The notes: generated from the sequence alone by a model not told the origin. Positions 1 to 5,032 are shown, counted from the first letter of the stretch. The stretch: DNA of 6,865 bases from an uncultured Candidatus Saccharibacteria bacterium (GCA_948571325.1 CAOZKB010000054.1:1-6865); one strand, 5' to 3'. A program made the numbers and translations.

Positions 1-10
1 AGCGGTTAAA

Positions 11-80
11 CCATCCCTCGGCCCGTACCATCGTTACAGCGGTTTCCCCCTCCGCTGCCTGAGTACTGTATTAGGGATGG
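11..80. other. nested inverted repeats, possible structured RNA or structured DNA of unknown identity
   Basis: Three nested complementary pairs are visible: CCATCCCT (11-18) with AGGGATGG (73-80), GTAC (25-28) with GTAC (63-66), and CAGCGG (37-42) with CCGCTG (52-57), closing on a pyrimidine-rich loop at 43-51. Together they would fold into one long stem with two internal loops, on either strand. I cannot assign it to a known RNA family. The minus strand has fragments that recall 5S rRNA (GATGGTAC, GAAACC, a CCCATCCC-like start), but the spacing is too short for a normal 5S. No ORF of note covers the region, and its left flank is outside the window. Whether it is transcribed is unknown. Confidence 0.35.
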
Positions 81-85
81 GGGAG

Positions 86-130
86 GCATAAACTATTTGT
101 AAAATCGGGTCTTTTGCAAATAGTTTATGC
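86..130. repeat. 19-bp inverted repeat abutting the GH57 gene 1 promoter, candidate operator
   Basis: The left arm 86-104 pairs with the right arm 112-130 around a 7-nt loop (105-111). The outer 14 bp (86-99 with 117-130) are perfect; the inner part contains one T-G wobble (100/116). The right arm ends on the base just before the TATAAT at 131-136, so it fills the -35 and spacer region. There is no T-run after it on either strand, so it is not a standard intrinsic terminator. A repressor or activator site, or cruciform-forming DNA, fits better. The regulatory role is inferred from position only. Confidence 0.55.
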
Positions 131-136
131 TATAAT
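128..136 (+). promoter_or_regulatory. extended -10 promoter of GH57 gene 1 (TGCTATAAT)
   Basis: TGCTATAAT at 128-136 is a perfect extended -10 element. No good -35 hexamer lies 16-18 bp upstream (about 107-114), and that space is taken by the inverted repeat 86-130. Transcription would start near 143, giving a leader of about 20 nt that contains the Shine-Dalgarno sequence at 152-159. Confidence 0.7.
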
Positions 137-163
137 GATAATAGTTATGAGAGGAGAGGTCGT

Positions 164-1675
164 ATGCGCGTAATCCATTTATGTTTTCAGCTTCATCAGC
201 CGTTTGGTTTGCGTGGAACGGTCGATGGTGGCGAGGACCATAATTATTTTGATACCAAGTCCGCTTTTACTAAGGCAAATGCCGAAATATATCAGCCACT
301 GTTTGCGTTTCTTGAGCGGAATACGCAGAAATTTGCTGGTTTCCGATTTTCGCTTTTGGTTTCTGGATCGTGGTTGGATTTAGCAGAGCAATACGATACT
401 GAGTTGATTGAGCGTTTACGTAAATTAGTAAAATTAGGGCAGGTGGAGCTGGTGGCAGAGCCAATTAGTCATTCCCTGGCGTTTTTCTATGATGAGGCGG
501 AGTTGACTGAACAAGTACAACGTTATCGCGCGCGTATTCAAAAGCTATTTGGTGTGGAAGGTCGGATTTTTGCCTTGCCAGAGTTGATTTATAATGATCA
601 AATTGGTAAGTGGGCGGAAGATTTTGGTTTTGCTGGCATGTTGGTGGGCGGGTCGCCCGAAGTTTTGGGCTGGCATAGCCCGAATCATATTTATGAGGCG
701 ATGGAATGCCGATATTTGCGTTTGTTGTTCCGAAATACACCGCTGTCTTTGGCGATTATGCACGCGGATGCGGATTTGTTGGTGGAAAAACGCGTATCGG
801 AGGATTCGGAAGAGAAGAAAATGGTGCTTTCGGCGCAGAAATTCCAGAAGCGTCTGGAATTAGATATGTTGCGCGGAAATTTAGTGAACTTGTATTTTGA
901 TGCGGAGTTGTTTAGGGTGCAGCGTGACAAGGGGGTGATTGGGTTCTTTGATGAGTTGGTGGCGACTTGGTTGGGAGTGCAAGGTAATCACTTTGTTGGT
1001 GCAGCTCAAGCTTGTGTGGTAGAGACGCCTAGTATGGCGCTTTCGGTGAAAAAATCAGTGAGCTGGCGTGAGGAGTCTGATGATAGTTACGAAGATAAAA
1101 ATAGTCAGGATACAGTGGCGTTAGTGCTGCAAGCGGAGGCTGATGTGCACCCGCCGCGTTGGTTGGATCAGCCTTGGCAGGTAGAACAGTCCAAGGCGTT
1201 GTATGGGCTGAAACGCGAGATTTTGGCAAGTGAAGACGAAAAGTTGATTGCAGATTGGCGGAGGTTGACGGCACTGGACTATGCTTTAAAACATGATGTG
1301 AATAGCTTAGAGGTATTTAAGAAGATTTTAGCGGATTTGAAAGTGCGAGCCGAAGTTGTGAAAAAAGCGCAGGTGGTGGAAATTTCGCGAGCTTTTACCA
1401 AAAAGCGAGATCGAGGCAATGTCGATGTAAAAACAGACACGAGCGCGACGGCGGTAAAAGTGAACTTTGGTGTGGCGCGAGTGGGTGGCACAACAAGTCA
1501 TGCAGTACATACGACGGCGGTACAGTCTGAGGCCGAAGTGCCCGTGCGGCGACTATGCGTGCGAGAGGTGGAACCAGTTGCAGAAGAAGAGTCCAGGCAA
1601 GTTGTCGTACAAAAGAAATCCAAGGATAAGCCACGGGGAATTCGTAAGGTGATTCGCAAGCTGGTGATTGAATGA
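164..1675 (+). CDS. GH57 alpha-amylase-type protein, copy 1 (catalytic residues present)
   Basis: 503 residues, cytoplasmic (no signal peptide or membrane segment), recognised as glycoside hydrolase family 57, alpha-amylase branch. Seen: FQLHQP at 8-13 (region 1), GQVELVAEP with H103 SLAFFYD (region 2), ALPELIYND at 137-145 with E140 at the nucleophile position (region 3), FDAELF at 245-250 with D246 at the acid/base position (region 4), and TALDYAL near 369-375, a weak version of the family's TSDHFYYM. The family hydrolyses or transfers alpha-1,4-glucans; the substrate here is inferred. Residues from about 405 to 490 are a charged, low-complexity tail, ending in conserved RKLVIE. The ATG at 164 is supported by AGGAGAGG at 152-159, close upstream. 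It runs convergently towards rpmG copy A, with no clear plus-strand terminator. It is G- and T-rich on the coding strand and very rich in Val (about 52). The paralogue is at 3398-4930. Confidence 0.85.
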   Translation: MRVIHLCFQLHQPFGLRGTVDGGEDHNYFDTKSAFTKANAEIYQPLFAFLERNTQKFAGFRFSLLVSGSWLDLAEQYDTELIERLRKLVKLGQVELVAEPISHSLAFFYDEAELTEQVQRYRARIQKLFGVEGRIFALPELIYNDQIGKWAEDFGFAGMLVGGSPEVLGWHSPNHIYEAMECRYLRLLFRNTPLSLAIMHADADLLVEKRVSEDSEEKKMVLSAQKFQKRLELDMLRGNLVNLYFDAELFRVQRDKGVIGFFDELVATWLGVQGNHFVGAAQACVVETPSMALSVKKSVSWREESDDSYEDKNSQDTVALVLQAEADVHPPRWLDQPWQVEQSKALYGLKREILASEDEKLIADWRRLTALDYALKHDVNSLEVFKKILADLKVRAEVVKKAQVVEISRAFTKKRDRGNVDVKTDTSATAVKVNFGVARVGGTTSHAVHTTAVQSEAEVPVRRLCVREVEPVAEEESRQVVVQKKSKDKPRGIRKVIRKLVIE

Positions 1676-1734
1676 TTATCGTGGTGCGTATTTGGCGGTT
1701 TGAGCTATCGTTGAGCTGGTGACTATATATACAA

Positions 1735-1768
1735 AAAGTTCTCCAGACCTTGGGGAGTGGAGAACTTT
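1735..1768 (-). terminator. intrinsic terminator of rpmG copy A
   Basis: AAAGTTCTCC (1735-1744) and GGAGAACTTT (1759-1768) form a perfect 10-bp stem around a 14-nt loop. Read on the minus strand the stem runs into TTTTTGT, the T-run of an intrinsic terminator, shortly after the rpmG stop at 1781. On the plus strand no T-run follows, so it should stop the GH57 gene 1 transcript poorly. Confidence 0.8.
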
Positions 1769-1780
1769 GGAGATGGGTCG

Positions 1781-1990
1781 TTAGCGCTTCTTTTCTTTGA
1801 CTTCGTTGCGACCGAGGTTTTTCTTAGTCTCAGTGAAGACAACATGCTTGCGCAAAACCGGATCGTATTTCCGAAGAGTTAGCTTATCCGGAGGATTCAT
1901 GGTATTCTTCTTGGTGTAGTATTGACGAATACCAGACTCTTCGGACACTAAACCAACTAGCTTGCGTTTAGTATTATTCTTCTTTGCCAT
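1781..1990 (-). CDS. rpmG: 50S ribosomal protein L33, copy A
   Basis: 69 residues, beginning MAKKNNTKRKLVGLV. It has the L33 core YYTKKN..PDKLTLRKYDPVLRKHVVFTETK at about 24-56, then a 13-residue basic extension (KNLGRNEVKEKKR) that makes it longer than the usual 50-55 residue L33. L33 sits in the large subunit near the E site. There is no Cys, so this is the zinc-independent type. An in-frame ATG at 2002 would add MINI, but the ATG at 1990 matches copy B exactly and the upstream ATG lies inside the promoter, so 1990 is chosen. Differences from copy B are Gln23 for Val, Pro33 for Thr and Thr38 for Ser, with many synonymous changes. There is no Shine-Dalgarno sequence; the transcript looks leaderless. 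Confidence 0.93.
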   Translation of the reverse strand: MAKKNNTKRKLVGLVSEESGIRQYYTKKNTMNPPDKLTLRKYDPVLRKHVVFTETKKNLGRNEVKEKKR

Positions 1991-2000
1991 AATGTTTATC

Positions 2001-2029
2001 ATTTTATCACAAAAAAACCGGCTTGTAAA
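2001..2029 (-). promoter_or_regulatory. promoter of rpmG copy A (TTTACA-17-TAAAAT, extended -10)
   Basis: On the minus strand TTTACA (2029-2024), a 17-bp spacer and TAAAAT (2006-2001) preceded by TGA (2009-2007). Only 10 nt separate the -10 hexamer from the ATG, so the start point falls near 1994 and the mRNA would begin about 4 nt before the start codon. The promoter of rpmG copy B has the same plan. Confidence 0.75.
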
Positions 2030-2055
2030 CTGTAAAATTGCAAAACGAATTGTGA

Positions 2056-2637
2056 TTATTGTTGGGCTTGGCTGATTTCGTTGGTAATTCCTTCACCGAC
2101 GTTCGGAACGTCAGAGGAATAGATAAAGTCAGCCAGAAAGAATAATACAAGTGCGAAACAGAGAATCTTTTTGGGACGTAGTTTTAGCTTGTCGAAGGTA
2201 TTGATTAGAATTGGATATAATACGTAGGTCATAGCCAGACCACAGAGACCGAAAGCCGTGACACTGCCTAGGCAGATGCGGCCGTGGAGATTGAGAAAAT
2301 TGCCGCTATAGTCCCACCATTTAAGATGTTTGAAAGTTTCGAGGTACCAACCAGTGCAATATTCGAGTACTCCACAGCCAATAACGGCAGCAAAGAAGAC
2401 TACCAGCGGATGTTTTTTGAAATGTTGTAATAAGAGCGCAATGCCAAGCCCACCAAAGCCATAAATTGGCAGCCAAGGACCATGCAAGACACCACGGTTG
2501 ACGAAGCCACCAGTCATATAAAAATACAAACAAACTTCCCAAATCCAGCCAATTAAGGCGCAGGCAAAAAAGATGAGAATATAGTTGCAGAAAGCGTTTT
2601 CGGAAGAGTGATTTTCTGGAGTTTTTTGCGTGGTCAT
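2056..2637 (-). CDS. CmpB-type multi-pass membrane protein (PF06541, 'putative ABC-transporter type IV')
   Basis: 193 residues with five hydrophobic segments at about 18-40, 55-71, 77-98, 120-142 and 157-173. The loop motifs GFVNRGVLHGPWLPIYGFGG (44-63), LEYCTGWYLE (91-100) and KWWDYSGNFLNLHGRICL (106-123) are the hallmark of the PF06541 family. That family is annotated as a putative ABC permease, but its biochemical role is not established, and no ATPase gene lies beside it here. The N-terminus (1-15) is polar and there is no cleavable signal. The ATG at 2637 follows an extended -10 by about 22 nt and has no convincing ribosome-binding site. It lies between rpmG copy A and tRNA-Tyr on the same strand, but all three have their own promoters. 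It is in the single-copy core of the inverted duplication. Confidence 0.8.
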   Translation of the reverse strand: MTTQKTPENHSSENAFCNYILIFFACALIGWIWEVCLYFYMTGGFVNRGVLHGPWLPIYGFGGLGIALLLQHFKKHPLVVFFAAVIGCGVLEYCTGWYLETFKHLKWWDYSGNFLNLHGRICLGSVTAFGLCGLAMTYVLYPILINTFDKLKLRPKKILCFALVLFFLADFIYSSDVPNVGEGITNEISQAQQ

Positions 2638-2658
2638 GATGATTAAGTTAATGGTTAT

Positions 2659-2667
2659 ATTATAGCA
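2659..2667 (-). promoter_or_regulatory. extended -10 promoter of the CmpB-type gene (TGCTATAAT)
   Basis: Minus strand TGCTATAAT at 2667-2659, identical to the element before GH57 gene 1. The -35 position (about 2687-2682, TACCTT) is poor. The predicted start near 2652 leaves a leader of about 15 nt without a Shine-Dalgarno sequence. Confidence 0.65.
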
Positions 2668-2695
2668 AAGATTTTATAAAAAAGGTAATATAAAT

Positions 2696-2731
2696 AAAAA
2701 ATATTCTTGACATAAATTCAAGAATATTTTT
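2696..2731 (-). terminator. intrinsic terminator of tRNA-Tyr
   Basis: A 14-bp perfect stem (2697-2710 with 2718-2731) closes a 7-nt loop (2711-2717). On the minus strand it begins at the last base of the tRNA CCA end and is followed by a T-run. It separates tRNA-Tyr from the CmpB-type gene downstream. Confidence 0.85.
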
Positions 2732-2815
2732 GGTGCTGGAAGTAGGACTCGAACCTACGAAGGCCGAAGCCGAGAGATTTACAGTCTCTTGTCATTGCCA
2801 CTAGACGATTCCAGC
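2731..2815 (-). tRNA. tRNA-Tyr (anticodon GUA)
   Basis: Class II tRNA of 85 nt with encoded CCA. Acceptor GCTGGAA (2815-2809) pairs with TTCCAGC (2741-2735), followed by A and CCA. The anticodon stem AGAGA/TCTCT holds loop CTGTAAA, with GTA as anticodon. A long variable arm (GGC-TTCG-GCC) is typical of bacterial tRNA-Tyr. The T-arm GTAGG-TTCGAGT-CCTAC and the D-loop with GG are normal, in contrast to the neighbouring tRNA-Thr. Confidence 0.96.
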
Positions 2816-2864
2816 GTGGTGGAGCTTCATAAAGAAGCCCCATGTGGCCATAACGGCTGTTTTT

Positions 2865-2893
2865 ATTGTAGCAGACCTTGCGATTTTTGGCAA
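2865..2893 (-). promoter_or_regulatory. promoter of tRNA-Tyr (TTGCCA-17-TACAAT, extended -10)
   Basis: Minus strand TTGCCA (2893-2888), a 17-bp spacer and TACAAT (2870-2865) preceded by TGC. The predicted start near 2858 leaves a 5' leader of about 43 nt that contains a short hairpin (GCTTC 2824-2828 with GAAGC 2834-2838) before the mature 5' end, so RNase P processing is expected. It overlaps the tRNA-Thr promoter. Confidence 0.75.
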
Positions 2894-2906
2894 GATTTGG
2901 TAAACT
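2878..2906 (+). promoter_or_regulatory. promoter of tRNA-Thr (TTGCGA-17-TAAACT, extended -10)
   Basis: TTGCGA (2878-2883), a 17-bp spacer and TAAACT (2901-2906) preceded by TGG. The start would be near 2913, only about 4 nt before the mature tRNA. Its -35 box lies in the spacer of the opposing tRNA-Tyr promoter and vice versa; the two -35 boxes form a small inverted repeat (CTTGC 2877-2881, GCAAG 2890-2894). Confidence 0.65.
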
Positions 2907-2916
2907 GGAGGTAGTT

Positions 2917-2992
2917 GCCGTGTTAGCTCAGTTAGTAGAGCAGCCGCCTTGTAAGCGGCAGGTCGTCGGGGCAGAGCCGACACACGGCTCCA
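2917..2992 (+). tRNA. tRNA-Thr (anticodon UGU) with aberrant T-loop
   Basis: 76 nt, encoded CCA. Acceptor GCCGTGT pairs with ACACGGC (2982-2988), then T and CCA. The anticodon stem GCCGC/GCGGC holds CTTGTAA, with TGT at 2950-2952. G1-C72, C2-G71 and anticodon G35-U36 agree with threonine identity. The T-stem GTCGG/CCGAC is perfect, but the T-loop reads GGCAGAG (2970-2976) where TTCRANY is expected: T54, T55 and A58 are all replaced by G while C56 is kept. The D-loop AGTTAGTA has A in place of G18 and keeps G19. All helices are intact, so this is not simple decay. No clear terminator follows, so the transcript may continue into rpmG copy B. Confidence 0.9.
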
Positions 2993-3054
2993 GAGAATTA
3001 TATTGTTCTTTGGTAACATATTGTGAAAATATGGTTGAACGCTAATAAATATAG

Positions 3055-3083
3055 TTTACAGTAATAAAGTTTTGTGATAGAAT
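3055..3083 (+). promoter_or_regulatory. promoter of rpmG copy B (TTTACA-17-TAGAAT, extended -10)
   Basis: TTTACA (3055-3060), a 17-bp spacer and TAGAAT (3078-3083) preceded by TGA. Nine nt separate the hexamer from the ATG at 3093, so the start near 3090 gives a leader of about 3 nt. The AAGGA at 3082-3087 looks like a Shine-Dalgarno sequence but would lie upstream of the start point. Confidence 0.75.
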
Positions 3084-3092
3084 AAGGATATT

Positions 3093-3302
3093 ATGGCAAA
3101 GAAGAATAATACGAAGCGCAAACTCGTCGGTCTGGTTTCTGAAGAATCTGGTATCCGGGTGTATTACACAAAGAAAAACACGATGAATACTCCGGACAAG
3201 TTAAGTTTGCGGAAATATGATCCAGTACTTCGTAAGCACGTAGTCTTCACCGAGACGAAAAAGAATCTTGGTCGTAACGAAGTTAAAGAGAAGAAGCGCT
3301 AA
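3093..3302 (+). CDS. rpmG: 50S ribosomal protein L33, copy B
   Basis: 69 residues, the same length as copy A and identical except Val23, Thr33 and Ser38. It has the L33 core YYTKKNTMNTPDKLSLRKYD and VLRKHVVFTETKK, is Cys-free, and carries the same 13-residue basic C-terminal extension. The many synonymous differences between the copies against three replacements show long-lasting purifying selection on both rather than a recent duplication. The ATG at 3093 is fixed by alignment to the L33 start MAKKNN. The stop codon overlaps the left arm of its terminator. It lies 100 bp downstream of tRNA-Thr on the same strand and is convergent with GH57 gene 2. Confidence 0.94.
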   Translation: MAKKNNTKRKLVGLVSEESGIRVYYTKKNTMNTPDKLSLRKYDPVLRKHVVFTETKKNLGRNEVKEKKR

Positions 3303-3328
3303 AAATATCCCAGTGGGGATATTTTTTT
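3301..3328 (+). terminator. intrinsic terminator of rpmG copy B, probably bidirectional
   Basis: An 11-bp perfect stem (3301-3311 with 3316-3326) with loop AGTG, continuing into a T-run to 3328. It begins inside the TAA stop codon. The A-run on the left side gives a T-run on the minus strand too, so it may also end the GH57 gene 2 transcript, about 70 bp after that gene's stop. Confidence 0.88.
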
Positions 3329-3397
3329 GTGGCGAGGGGCGGCGTCCATTGGGTTTTTGATGTCGTTTTGTCTGGAATTTTTAGCGTCTTCAGAAGT

Positions 3398-4930
3398 TTA
3401 TTCGATGACTAATTTCCAGCGGATTTGGCGAGATGAACGCGTCTGAGGCTTTTTGGTGGAGGGTTCGTTATTAATTTCTGAAATAGCATCCTGGATGCTT
3501 GTTTTTGGGGTGGGATTCTTGGAGATGGGGCTAGCTTGAGTAGGGTTCTTCGTGGTATTTTTCTTGGTGAAGTTGACAGCAACCTGAAAATCATCGGGGT
3601 GTTCCCAGGTGTTTTTATCTTGAGCAGTGGTCCTTGTTGGTTGTGGCCTCTTAGGATTTTTAATTATTTTGACGGGAATATTGGCAGATTCAGGACTTAT
3701 TTTGGAGTCTTCGGGGTGATTTGTATTTTTTATAACTTGCGGGGCAATTGCATTAGCGCGTTGTTCGGCTTGCCAGTTTAATAGGCGCTGGTTAAGGTCT
3801 GAAATTGCTTGCGTTAAGTTCTGTGAGAGCGGACGGTGGTTGCGAGCTTCGCTAATCCAGCTGCGCACGAGATAATTATCGCTGCTATCGTAGAGATAGT
3901 CGATGCTGGTTTTGGTACAAAAGTCATTAATTAAATCTTCGTCTTCGGTGCGAAAGATTTGGGGTTTAAGCTGATAGAGTTGCTGCTGAAGAGTATGCTG
4001 TTGGAGTGATTGGAGGTATTGAGGTGGTTGAAAAACGAAATCCCGACTGCGAACTAATCCGGGTTGACGATGCGGGTAAGCAGAGGTAAGCTCGTCCCAC
4101 CAAGAAACGGTATTTTTGATAGAAAGGGCGATTTGGGCATCGTCGAATTGCGATATGTTGGCGGGGTTTACTAGCTGATAGTGGGGGTTTTGTAGCCATG
4201 CGAGAATAAGTGCATCAAGAAATTGGATAATTCCAGCGGAGCGGTGCTGACGGAAGATTTCGGCATCTAGAACAAGATTAATAATGTTGCCCCAGAGACT
4301 GGATTTGTTGATTAATTTATTAAAATATTGTACGGAGTCGCTAGTTTTGGCTTGACGGAGGCTGGCAAAATCAAACATTATATGATCAGAGAGCTCGGTA
4401 TGCCGACAGAGGATTTTCGTATTAGCAGATTTACCGGCGACATCATAGAGGTGATTAGTAGAGTATTGCCCAAGAGTTAACATTGAAGCGCCGATGAGGA
4501 TATTTTGAAAGCCATTGGCGCTGACCCATTGGCCAATTTGGTCGTTGTAAATAAAATCTGTGTGTGCAAAAGTAGGACATTCTATGTCGAAAAGTTCACG
4601 AAAACGTTCTTGGCAGAGCCAGACTTCGGCTTCGAACTCAGCGGGGTCGTAGAAAAAGGCTAACGAATGGTAGTAGGGTGAGGCGATAAGTTCGATTTTG
4701 TGTGAAGCAATGAGTTTTTTGAGGCGAGTAATGAGCTCGGGGTCGTATTTTTCGGCTTGATCGAGCCAGGGACCGGAGATTACAAGCGCAGCGCGAAAAT
4801 CAGCATATTTTTGAACGTTGCGTTCGAGGAGGGCAAAAAGCGGCTGATAGCAAGCTTGATTGTTTTGCTGGAAATTGGCTGCATCGAGTATGGGGCAGTG
4901 TAGCTGAAAAGTTAAACTTATGATGCTCAT
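3398..4930 (-). CDS. GH57 paralogue, copy 2, with altered catalytic motifs (probable pseudoenzyme)
   Basis: 510 residues, homologous to copy 1 along the whole catalytic part; in the block 26-95 about 44 of 70 residues match copy 1 by eye. Motifs: FQLHCP at 8-13 (HQP changed to HCP), KIELIASPYYHSLAFFYD (78-95), FAHTDFIYND (121-130) with D125 where copy 1 has the nucleophile E140, DAEIF at 222-226 with D222 kept at the acid/base position, and TSIDY at 341-345. About 19 residues after region 1 are missing compared with copy 1. The tail from about 390 is rich in K, T, P, N and S, contains VAVNF (450-454) and ends RWKLVIE. No signal peptide. The ATG at 4930 follows GAGAGG (4940-4935) by 4 nt. GH57 homologues lacking catalytic residues are known, so a binding or regulatory role is possible; weak activity with Asp is not excluded. 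Composition is Asn/Gln/Pro/Thr-rich, unlike copy 1. Confidence 0.82.
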   Translation of the reverse strand: MSIISLTFQLHCPILDAANFQQNNQACYQPLFALLERNVQKYADFRAALVISGPWLDQAEKYDPELITRLKKLIASHKIELIASPYYHSLAFFYDPAEFEAEVWLCQERFRELFDIECPTFAHTDFIYNDQIGQWVSANGFQNILIGASMLTLGQYSTNHLYDVAGKSANTKILCRHTELSDHIMFDFASLRQAKTSDSVQYFNKLINKSSLWGNIINLVLDAEIFRQHRSAGIIQFLDALILAWLQNPHYQLVNPANISQFDDAQIALSIKNTVSWWDELTSAYPHRQPGLVRSRDFVFQPPQYLQSLQQHTLQQQLYQLKPQIFRTEDEDLINDFCTKTSIDYLYDSSDNYLVRSWISEARNHRPLSQNLTQAISDLNQRLLNWQAEQRANAIAPQVIKNTNHPEDSKISPESANIPVKIIKNPKRPQPTRTTAQDKNTWEHPDDFQVAVNFTKKNTTKNPTQASPISKNPTPKTSIQDAISEINNEPSTKKPQTRSSRQIRWKLVIE

Positions 4931-4959
4931 TTTACCTCTCTTTAACCGTTACTGTAATA

Positions 4960-4968
4960 AGTATAACA
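4960..4968 (-). promoter_or_regulatory. extended -10 promoter of GH57 gene 2 (TGTTATACT)
   Basis: Minus strand TGTTATACT at 4968-4960; the -35 position is poor. The start near 4953 gives a leader of about 23 nt with the Shine-Dalgarno sequence GAGAGG. It is divergent from the tRNA-Trp promoter about 50 bp away. No long inverted repeat like that of copy 1 is present. Confidence 0.6.
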
Positions 4969-5014
4969 CTTTTTGAGAGGTTTGGCGGAAAAATAGCGAA
5001 AAGGGCGAAAAGTG

Positions 5015-5023
5015 TGTTAAAAT
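5015..5023 (+). promoter_or_regulatory. extended -10 promoter of tRNA-Trp (TGTTAAAAT)
   Basis: TGTTAAAAT at 5015-5023 with no good -35 hexamer. The start would be near 5030, 3 nt before the mature tRNA. Confidence 0.55.
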
Positions 5024-5032
5024 ATAGTTGTT

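Larger units (their letters stand above)
164..4930. repeat. inverted segmental duplication of a convergent GH57-rpmG pair
   Basis: The left arm (164-2029) carries GH57(+) then rpmG(-); the right arm (3055-4930) carries rpmG(+) then GH57(-). The arms flank a unique core with the CmpB-type gene, tRNA-Tyr and tRNA-Thr. Homology includes the rpmG promoters (agTTTACA, 17 bp, TGATAnAAT) and fades just upstream of them. The arms are old: the GH57 genes have diverged strongly at protein level and the rpmG genes at synonymous sites. Confidence 0.8.

Noticed and set aside
1..11. GTTAAAC (5-11) as an integron attC core site
   Set aside because: Only a single 7-bp match at the window edge, with no partner site or integrase visible.
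1..90. 5S rRNA on the minus strand
   Set aside because: Fragments such as GATGGTAC and GAAACC occur, but only about 10 nt separate elements that should be about 45 nt apart, and the strongest predicted stem is incompatible with the 5S fold.
1029..1652. Several 60-81 residue minus- and plus-strand frames within the GH57 gene
   Set aside because: They lie inside the GH57 copy 1 coding frame and have no start signals or recognisable motifs; they follow from its G/T-rich composition.
1991..2002. Upstream ATG giving MINI-extended L33 copy A
   Set aside because: Copy B and other L33 proteins start at MAKK, and the upstream ATG overlaps the predicted -10 and would precede the transcription start.
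3015..3036. Hairpin CATATT/AATATG after tRNA-Thr as a terminator
   Set aside because: The stem is only 6 AT-rich pairs and no T-run follows, so termination between tRNA-Thr and rpmG copy B is not supported.
4935..4980. CCTCTC/GAGAGG inverted repeat around the GH57-2 promoter as an operator or mRNA hairpin
   Set aside because: One arm is the Shine-Dalgarno sequence and the other lies upstream of the predicted start, so they would not be in the same RNA; 6 bp over 46 bp is easily chance.
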